Positions 56,993 through 64,000 of a stretch of DNA of 64,000 bases are shown in pieces. Within the stretch, counting starts at the first letter, position 1. Each line of letters starts with the position of its first letter. The translations under genes were made by a program, and so were the position numbers. The DNA is taken from positions 744,001-808,000 of the forward strand of contig JARKIF010000011.1 of NCBI GenBank assembly GCA_029378245.1. The letters run 5' to 3'. The DNA comes from Roridomyces roridus. Taxonomy: Eukaryota; Basidiomycota; Agaricomycetes; Agaricales; Mycenaceae. The notes under the pieces are model-generated. The model was not told where the DNA came from. It did no database searches and was given only the letters and a program-made list of their open reading frames with translations.

Positions 56993-58235
56993 TCATTCAG
57001 TTAACTTGAACTGCTCGAACAGCGCCATCCCATCGAAGGACGTATTCCCCTCACTCCCAACAATTTCCGCAGTCAAATTCCCCACAAACCTCGCATACTG
57101 CGGAATCGAGTCCCCGAATGCAGGAGCCAGGACATTAATCTGCACTGACAGGTTTCCGTCCGCCAGAGGCAGCGAAATCTCGTACCCCGTGGGATCAGGC
57201 GAGCTCAGAACGGGTGGGAACGCCGCATCGACACCGGTGGGACGTACACGGATACTCCCCGGCGCGCAGCTTGCAGCGACAATCTGCCCATCCTTTGCCA
57301 GATACGCGCTGACCGACTCGACGCCCGTGCGGTCCAGGAAGTCAAACCAGACGAGGGAGTAAGGACCGAAGCGCCCGTGGCCCCAGTACCACGATGCGAC
57401 ATGCGTTGTGAAGGGCTCGTCGCTCCAATTCTGGGGAGTTGGTCAATTGCAAAGTAAGTATTAGCCGAGGTTGAAGGGCAGACCTTGTCGTGATATCCCG
57501 CACCCGTAAACGCCAAACGTGTACCATTAATCTCGAGATCGACGACGGAGAGGGCGTCTGGAACAGCGTTCGCCCAGCCAATGCCGGGACCCACCACCAA
57601 GGTTTGGTCTGCAGCCACCGGACCGCATGGGAGATGTGCGGGAGCAATCTAGTTGTATTTCAGGAGAGCATCCAAATATTCATGCAAGTAAAACCCACGG
57701 CTGAGAATGTGAGTTTACCCTTCACACCCACATCCGGAGCGTTGATGTGAACCTCATACTCCAAATTTGTCGAACCATGGCCAGTGAAGCTGAAGCCCGT
57801 TCCAAGCCAGTCGCCACTCGCGCTGTCGCCCTTGGTCGTAATCAAAGCACCCTCCTCGCCTGGCACGACAATCCTTGGCAAGATCGTGCCGTTCGGAAAC
57901 GATACCTCAAGGCTCGCCTGGACGATAGTATCCGCCGGTGGGAGGAACGGAAATGCAGTCTGCCCGCTGGTGAAGAATACCACGACGACTGAGGCGAGGT
58001 TGGATGGATCGGTGGAGACTACGTCAAAGTACCACCAGTCGAAAGCCGATCCGTTGATGGGCTGCACCTTGGGGGCATCCAGTCCAGAGGTAGTAGACGT
58101 GAATTGCGCGACGCTGGTGCCGTTTTGGACGGCGGTGGGGATTTGGGACACCTTCGAGGGCACGCGGAGAGTGCAGGCGGGGACTGCGTAGAGCGCACTG
58201 AGGAGGAGGCGCGTTGGGGTGAGGAATCGAGGCAT
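56993..58235 (-). CDS. Secreted CrtC/Diels-Alderase-like lipocalin-fold protein
   Basis: ATG 58235 begins a signal peptide (MPRFLTPTRLLLSALYAVPA). Motifs follow: NGSAFDWWYFDVVS, SVVVVFFTSGQTAFPFLP, ISFPNG-type strand LEVSFPNGTIL, GVGFSFTG-like GTGFSFTGHGSTNLEY, then after an intron GPGIGWANAVPDALSVV and GTRLAFTGAGYHDK, then NWSDEPFTTHVASWYWGHGRFG and YSLVWFDFLDRTG. These are hallmarks of the family holding bacterial CrtC hydratases and fungal Diels-Alderase-like proteins. Two short introns are in phase; the stop is at 56993-56995. Around 360 residues. The reaction is unknown, and no biosynthetic cluster genes sit next to it. Confidence 0.75.
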
Positions 58236-59097
58236 AGTACTGAGAGGAGATGAAGCTCCTTCCTATGTATATGCATATGATTGGGCAGTGCGGCTAGTCT
58301 TTGTCACACCAAAACCTTGCCAAAACCAAACCCGCAATGACGGGTAGCGGGTCAGCCCGCGGCACATTTGGAGTTGTGGATGAGTTTGGAGGTCAAGGCC
58401 ATCGAAAAATGCACCAACAATGCTCACAGGATGCGTGCCTCTGTCTGGAATTGACGATAAGTGGAACTCATCAACTGTTGAACGGCTGCTGATCTACCTC
58501 TGATCAAACGGCAGGATGCCGGCGGCTCGGCAGCTTGACTGATGTCGATTTCTACCTGTTCAGATATCCACCGTCTTCATAGCGCACGCCCGAGTGCAAT
58601 ATTGCAATGTGGCGGTATCTGGGCTATCCACACCTGGATACATACCGCGGGTCTGCAGAAAAAATCGGTAGTTGACCCGGACCCGGACCCGTACTTACAT
58701 ACCCGCATACCTGTAACCGCGGCCCTCGGCGGGCCTGGCAACCCGTGACGGGGCCGGCAAGCAGCAGAGCCCGTTACCTGTGTCGTAAATTACGAAGCGA
58801 GCCGAGAAGTGATGAAGTTGCTTGCTTGCTATGTATATGATTAGGCAGTGCGGCCACACTGGAGCCCACGGGAGTCAAATAGGTCTTCGAAGTTGATGCC
58901 AAGACATGAGATGGGCTGGATGCAGTGGATCACTTGCAGAGATGATGGTGGTGGAGGAAAGAGAGAGAGTGTCACAAACAATGGCAAGATCAAACATGAA
59001 ACATCAACTCGTTGGGCCCTTGATTTCAAAGACGATCCTAATACATTGGTTCCGATTTTTGACATCGAAAGTCCCTCGACCCAACTAGCAACTCCTA
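58236..59097. other. Intergenic region with a 28 bp direct repeat
   Basis: TATGTATATG...GGGCAGTGCGG near 58264-58293 is repeated near 58830-58853, enclosing about 560 bases that include GC-rich CCCGGACCCGGACCCG words. No gene is seen. Confidence 0.4.
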
Positions 59098-60400
59098 TCA
59101 AAAGAACGAGCAAAAGAACACAATCGTCAGAATCGCAGAACAAAGCGCCATCGGCTTCCAACACACGCGCACGATGAGATACGTGCACAGTAGGATGATA
59201 GCAAGGTGCCATACAATGAAGAGGGCGACACCGTGGTACCACCGTCGAAGATCGGGCTGAGGCGCAGCGAATGAGGGTGGTGGCGGTGTGGAGCGTCGCG
59301 GCGTACGCGGGGGTACGGGCGGTGTCGGCCAGCGATATGATTCGGGGGGAGAAAATTGGGTACGCGCAGAGGGAGTGGTTGGTGGTGGGGGTGGCGCGGG
59401 TGAGGGTGCACGAGCACGGTCACGTTCGATGATGATTTCAGCGGCTTCCTCGGTGATGGTACCGAGCATGGCAGCGCGCCGCGTGGCGGTGGTCAATACA
59501 GATTCAAAGCCGTCCCATGACTGCCAAATCCCGTCAGCTTAGACGCGGAAAAGAAAAGAACCTCACCGGAGGCCTCGAGATTTTGGGGGTTCTGGGGGAA
59601 GTTGGGTCGTCGGAAAGGGAGCGGCATTTTGTTGGCGTCGATGGAACAGATTGAGTGGAAGCGAGGTGTTTGGGTTTGACGCGGACGGTGGGTAGCGCTG
59701 ATACGGTACGTTTCATAGTCGCCAGCAATTTGGCGGTGGAACGACGGGGAGAGGAAAGCGCAGGCTCGGAGGCGGAGGCAGACTTCGAGCTGCCTCTGAC
59801 GAGTTCGAGACGGCTGCGCCACGGGATGGGACGAGGGGACTCGTTCGTGCAGGGGGATTCGGGAGGCTGGTAGAAATGAGAAAGCAGCACATATAGAGAG
59901 ATGAGACGCACACTAGTGAGAAGAGACTCTTCGTCCGACGAGTCGTCATCGTCCTCAGGGTACATCAGACCCTCAGCAACGAGCCAGTCAATGACTTTCT
60001 GGATAATTTTGAATATGAAACCAAGGATAGAGGACGGGGATCTGACCGTTTGTGCCTCGTTCGGTCCACAGGGAAGCTAAAGGATAGAGGTCAGATCGGT
60101 AAGATGAACTATTGGCTCGACGTACTTTATCGGACTCGGGCTCACCAGTGAGCGCGCGGCGCTTCCTGTTCTCCTTCCACACCAATCGACCGCGCTCGTA
60201 CGCGTCTGCCATCATCTTGTGCATAAGAACGCGGGCGGTTGCGTCGATACGACCCATGTCAGGGATAACCGGATCGGCCTGGAGTACAACTATAAAAGAC
60301 TGGAATAATAGATGCCACAAGAAATGCTTACCCGGCGTTGGTATCGCGAGGGAGTGAAAGTGAGGTCGGTGCGGATAGAAAGTTTAGGCGGGGACGACAT
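59098..60400 (-). CDS. Hypothetical protein with C-terminal membrane anchor
   Basis: ATG 60400 opens MSSPPKLSIRTDLTFTP, spliced to ADPVIPDMGRIDATARVLMH and DAYERGRLVWKENRKRR, then IFKIIQKVIDWLVAEGLM and YPEDDDDSSDEESLLTS. A Ser/Arg/Pro-rich middle and a Pro-rich region (PSPAPPPPPTTPSA; RRSTPPPPSFAAPQP) lead to one or two membrane helices at the end (VALFIVWHLAIILLCTYLIV; LCSAILTIVFFCSFF). Four introns (GTAAGC, GTACGT, GTGCGT, GTGAGG donors) keep the frame. The family is unknown to me; it looks like a tail-anchored protein. Intact. Confidence 0.65.
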
Positions 60401-61392
60401 CGTTCAAGGGCGGGGGACGTCGCAGGAGAAAACGGGGTTCGCAGGGTGGGGACGCGTGGATCGTGCACGAGCCGTGCTTTATACCCGCCCTCCGCGAAGC
60501 AATACTGTTCCTTTCAGGTCCGAGAATGGTGTATAGCCTGTGTTGGCTCATTGTTCGTTGGACCAGCAAGCGAATTGACGCCTGGGCCCGGGTGCTATTG
60601 ATGGTTGCTTTGTTCTCGTCGAGGGCCCTAGCTTGATAGCCGAACAAGGAGTGGTACAGCAGGAGTTGTAAAGATATTGCATGCATCTGCACGAACAAGC
60701 TACGAGTGGTTTCCTGGCCGCTAGTTGACCCGACTGGCAAAGGACGATACCAAGTAAGTACTTGGTCTTGGACGACGGGAAACTGAAGTTCGACCTTCAT
60801 TATGAGTACTCTCCGCACATCGGCAGACATCGGAGCGAGTAACCAGGACAGGAGGCGCTCGGATTGGAGGGCGGGGAAGGCTGCGTCCGACGTCGGATGA
60901 CGAGAGGAAAAGAGTCCACGGATCAATACGTGTCAATTGCGCCCAAACTGGGCCGTGTCCACGGATCAAAGCTTGATGTCTTACCAACGACCCTCATCTC
61001 TTCAAGCAACTTGAGCCCAGTCCCATTGCAATCTCACAGTTATCTTGGTGTATCTCCGATTTCCCTCAGGCACGTTGATCCTCGACGCACTCTCGGCGGC
61101 TCGGCGTGCTCCTTCTCCAGCTCCTCTCTGCCATTGGAAACGCATATCAATGCTTTTTCTCCAGTTCTGCCACACGCAAGCTACATGTGTGGACAGCAAA
61201 TACCACAGGCTATCTATCGTATCCACTTCCAGCTCCGCTACACGGAAAAGACAGCCGAGATCATACGTAGCCGAACCTAAAGAAAAAATTTAACCAAACA
61301 ATGGAGCCGAATGACCGGGGCAACGACCGGATAGGATAATGGCCCACATCATCTGGCGAACAATGGTGCATGGATGCCGCCGCATGGCAGGG
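60401..61392. other. Intergenic, no supported gene
   Basis: Open frames at 60384-61280 on both strands have no recognised domains. This is a divergent promoter region between 60400 (minus) and 61435 (plus). Confidence 0.4.
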
Positions 61393-61400
61393 TATATAAG
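61393..61400 (+). promoter_or_regulatory. TATA box
   Basis: TATATAAG lies 35 bases before the ATG at 61435. Confidence 0.45.
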
Positions 61401-61434
61401 GAGGGTCATCCTATCTCCCACTCTCCACTCCACC

Positions 61435-61995
61435 ATGTCGACGTCTCGTTATGCTCAACCCCAGTCGAAATTCGCCTCGTACAACCTTGGGCACCCATTC
61501 ATTGGGCCTGTCTTTACTAAGGACACAGGAAGAACAACCTAGATTTTCTTCACACTCCCCTTCCCTGGAGACGTGCAGTTGACACAGAATGATATCCTCC
61601 CGCCTCTCCCATTCCCTTTCGACTAGTGGGCTATTCTTTGTATCCTGCCTCCCTCCCTTGTTCACCAGTTTTTTCTCCGCAGTCAAATCTTGTCTCCCGA
61701 GGCGCAGAACAACGCCGACCTGCACTCCTTCGCCAAGTGCCTCCTTGAGGCCAGCGTTGCTGCTAATGCCTACGATGGTGACCTCGGACAGCACGACGAC
61801 GGGATGTGCTGGGTCTTCCTCTCGTGGACCCACAAATTAGCCGATATTATGCAGAAGGTGTTGAAGAGAGCCTTTCATTTAACCAGAGAGCTGAATACGA
61901 AGGACAAGGAGGTGACTGCGAGGGTCGAGAAGTATTTATCGGGGAGAATTGGCCAGGATTACGCTGAGAAGGGAGAGGAGGAGGAGGAGGGATGA
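61435..61995 (+). CDS. Small hypothetical helical protein with poly-Glu tail
   Basis: The first exon reads MSTSRYAQPQSKFASYNLG and HPFIGPVFTKDTG. A second exon after the acceptor TTTTCTCCGCAG (about 61681) reads QILSPEAQNNADLHSFAKCL, YDGDLGQHDDGMCWVFLSW, THKLADIMQKVLKRAFHL and ends GEEEEEG. The donor between them is not certain. The second part is amphipathic and looks like a real mushroom family of small proteins without known function. A TATA box precedes it. Confidence 0.5.
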
Positions 61996-62625
61996 CGTGC
62001 ACTAGCTTCTTCTTTATTTCCTTGGAGTGACATATCGTTTTGACTGTCATACGCTGAACGCTAGGGACGAAAGCACAAGAGTCAACCAAGAGCCAACTCA
62101 AGGAAATACTCTGCGAATGGAAAGCTCTTTGACCACAAGTCGTAGCGCGCTAAAATGTCAGTGGTCGATCCTTCCTAGATCGTGGAGTGCGCAGGAGCTC
62201 GTCGAAGGGACGACAAATGTTCAGGTTCAACTCAGTAGTCAACCAGCCGCCATGGGCTGCGATATGTATCATGTTTGATCATAGTCCCTTCAGGCAGTTG
62301 AATGATTTCTTGGGCGTAAAAAGATATTGACATGCACTTGAATATTTGCCAGACACGAGATTTGAACCGGGTCGTGGCGGTTAAATTTTTCAGTGCATTT
62401 GCGTAGCCTGGCCTGTCTGAAGATATGGGTGCGACGACGTCCGCAGCGGGTCTCGCAGATTGAACATCTTGGACAGTCCCAGGGTTGGAATATGCGCATC
62501 TCAAGACTCACGTCCTCAGCCAAGAAAATGATAAACATATCTATTTATCCATAAGTAACGCCTGTAGCCATAAGTACAAAGTCATCAAGTCGTCAAGGTC
62601 ACAAGTATCGCGTCTCAAAAAGAAG
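61996..62625. other. Intergenic, no supported gene
   Basis: A GATTTGAACCGGG stretch near 62359 resembles a tRNA T-loop complement, but the surrounding sequence does not fold as a tRNA. Confidence 0.4.
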
Positions 62626-63683
62626 TTACAACCCCAGATCTCCCATATAGTCATCCACGATGATAACCTCAAGATTCCATACGCGTTCGTCAACGTTGTA
62701 CCAAAGCTTGACCATTCGGAGCCAATTGAAGTTGACCGTGTTTGGAGCCTGAGCCGCACCGAGTGGAATGAGGCCGCGGGGATACGGAGGGGCGGAAACA
62801 GAGTTGGCATAGGTCTGAAAAAGTGGGTGTGAGTAAGAAAGAGAAGACTGACTGAGAGCGAAAGCGACGCACCTCGTCCATAGCAAATTCAAAGTAGAGC
62901 TGAGCCAACTGCTGAGCGAGTTTCCTGAACGTCATCGTGGGCGTCAAGAGCAGCGGACGGTCCAAGCGTAGGGGCTGGAGTTGGCTATACGTGGGGTCGA
63001 ATTCCTGGTATCCAGGCCACTATAGACAAAAGTGAGCCGGCGAACCTTCCAAACACGAAAGCACAAAGAACACACACCTGAACCCGCAAGATCGGACCCC
63101 GAATCCGTGCAAAAGGTAACCTACCCTCGAGCGTTTGGTCCCCAAGCAACATTTGTGCACATCCCTGGAGCGCGAGCTCCATCGAAACACCCTCCAGACC
63201 CTGTTGCCCTGTGCCCATGTACTGCGGGTCGGGGTAGAAGGCGACGTTATCACCGGCCCAGAAATCGCCGGACCCGCCCACGCGTCGAGGCCTGCCATCT
63301 GGGGACGGCTGGTGCCACCAGTCGGGGAGCAGCGGATGCGGGTTCTGGACGATAGGGAAGGGATGGCTGAGCGGCGAGGGGCGTGGAGTGTGTGGGTGGC
63401 AAAGAGGGATGCACGTCACGCGCACCGGGGACGACCGGGTCCTCGAAGGGCCCGGGGTGAGCGGGCGCTGGGGCGGTTGAATGTGCAGGTGCTGCAGTGA
63501 CGTGCCTAGATTACAAATTGGGCTGCCAGGTCTCGTAGGCTGCGAGAAGAAGAGGTCATTAGAAATGTACGGTCAGCGATGGGATAGAATACGCACCAGA
63601 GGAGAGTAGCTGTCGTCTTCATCCTCACGAAAGCGACTGGAAAAGGAGCTGCGTCGATGGGCATTGGTTGTTTCGAGAGGCAT
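62626..63683 (-). CDS. Hypothetical protein, intact four-exon gene
   Basis: ATG 63683 (MPLETTNAHRRSSFSSRF) is spliced to PTRPGSPICNLGTSLQHLHI, a Pro/Arg-rich region, then DWWHQPSPDGRP, NVAFYPDPQYMGTGQQGLEG and ARIRGPILRVQ. After GTGTGT...CTATAG comes WPGYQEFDPTYSQLQPLRLD and TMTFRKLAQQLAQLYFEF. A last intron leads to TYANSVSAPPYPRGLIPLG and the end IIVDDYMGDLGL. All three introns are 55-60 bases and keep the frame, which supports a real gene of about 290 residues. The family is unknown to me; the C-terminal half recurs in mushroom proteomes as far as I recall. Confidence 0.6.
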
Positions 63684-64000
63684 ATCGGAGAATTGAGGGC
63701 GATCGACCAGCGGCAAGAGCAACGGCCTTTTATGCAGGTATTTCGGACAATGGACCGGTGCGCTTTGATTGGAATCTCGTCAAGGCGGATGGGTGGGCGG
63801 TACAATACATGGGCCAGTGGCACGAGGGTTCCTTTTCAGGCAGGTGTGGCGATATAAGCTGAGCTGTTGCCACGCGATCCGTTCATCGCGAAGGCCATGG
63901 CGGGTCAAAGCGCAGGTCACACGGGCAGTGCATAATAATATGCATAGTTCCAGTGATCGAGAATGAATGGTCAAAGTGGAGGACGCGAGCTTGGGCCTAT
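63684..64000. other. Window end, no gene seen
   Basis: This is the upstream flank of the gene at 63683. No supported feature is visible. Confidence 0.4.

Noticed and set aside
62340..62420. tRNA-like stretch with GGTTCAAATCTC on the minus strand
   Set aside because: The T-stem does not pair and no acceptor stem was found.

Overview
The window looks like an Agaricomycete (mushroom) genome segment, probably Mycena-like. The evidence is split genes with 45-60 base GTNNGT...YAG introns, MYND-finger and F-box families typical of these fungi, a C2-NACHT-WD40 NLR, spherulin-4 and CAX genes, and a heavy load of degraded transposons. The placement is inferred from family content; no rRNA or reliable tRNA is present to confirm it.

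Layout. 0.6-7.7 kb (minus) holds one MYND-finger gene wrecked by a 506 bp TA-flanked MITE, a 4.5 kb Mutator-like element with a 10 bp target duplication, at least two frameshifts and a stop. 8.4-9.4 kb is a decayed F-box gene with another MITE. 10.2-12 kb is a tandem pair of small secreted-protein genes. 13.4 kb carries a Ty3/gypsy pol scrap. 14.6-19.5 kb carries two more decayed MYND genes. 20.1-30.3 kb and 42.1-53.6 kb are two direct copies of one segmental duplication: CAX Ca2+/H+ antiporter, tRNA-like repeat array, monocarboxylate-type MFS transporter, spherulin-4 secreted protein, opposite tRNA-like array, F-box gene. Between the copies lie a single-pass membrane protein gene, a gene-poor AT-rich stretch, a large C2-NACHT-WD40 NLR gene with 15 near-identical WD40 repeats, and a fourth MYND gene cut off by the left edge of copy B. 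54.5-63.7 kb is quieter and mostly intact: a two-TM DUF3292-like protein, a CrtC/Diels-Alderase-like lipocalin protein, and three unidentified genes.

The two duplicate copies have decayed reciprocally. CAX is intact in copy A and has a stop in copy B. The MFS transporter, spherulin-4 and F-box genes are broken or truncated in copy A and intact in copy B. Copy B also preserves the empty site of a 1010 bp Mutator-like insertion in copy A. The clearest unusual features are this mosaic, the transposon insertions with exact target duplications, the homogenised WD40 array and the facing tRNA-like arrays.
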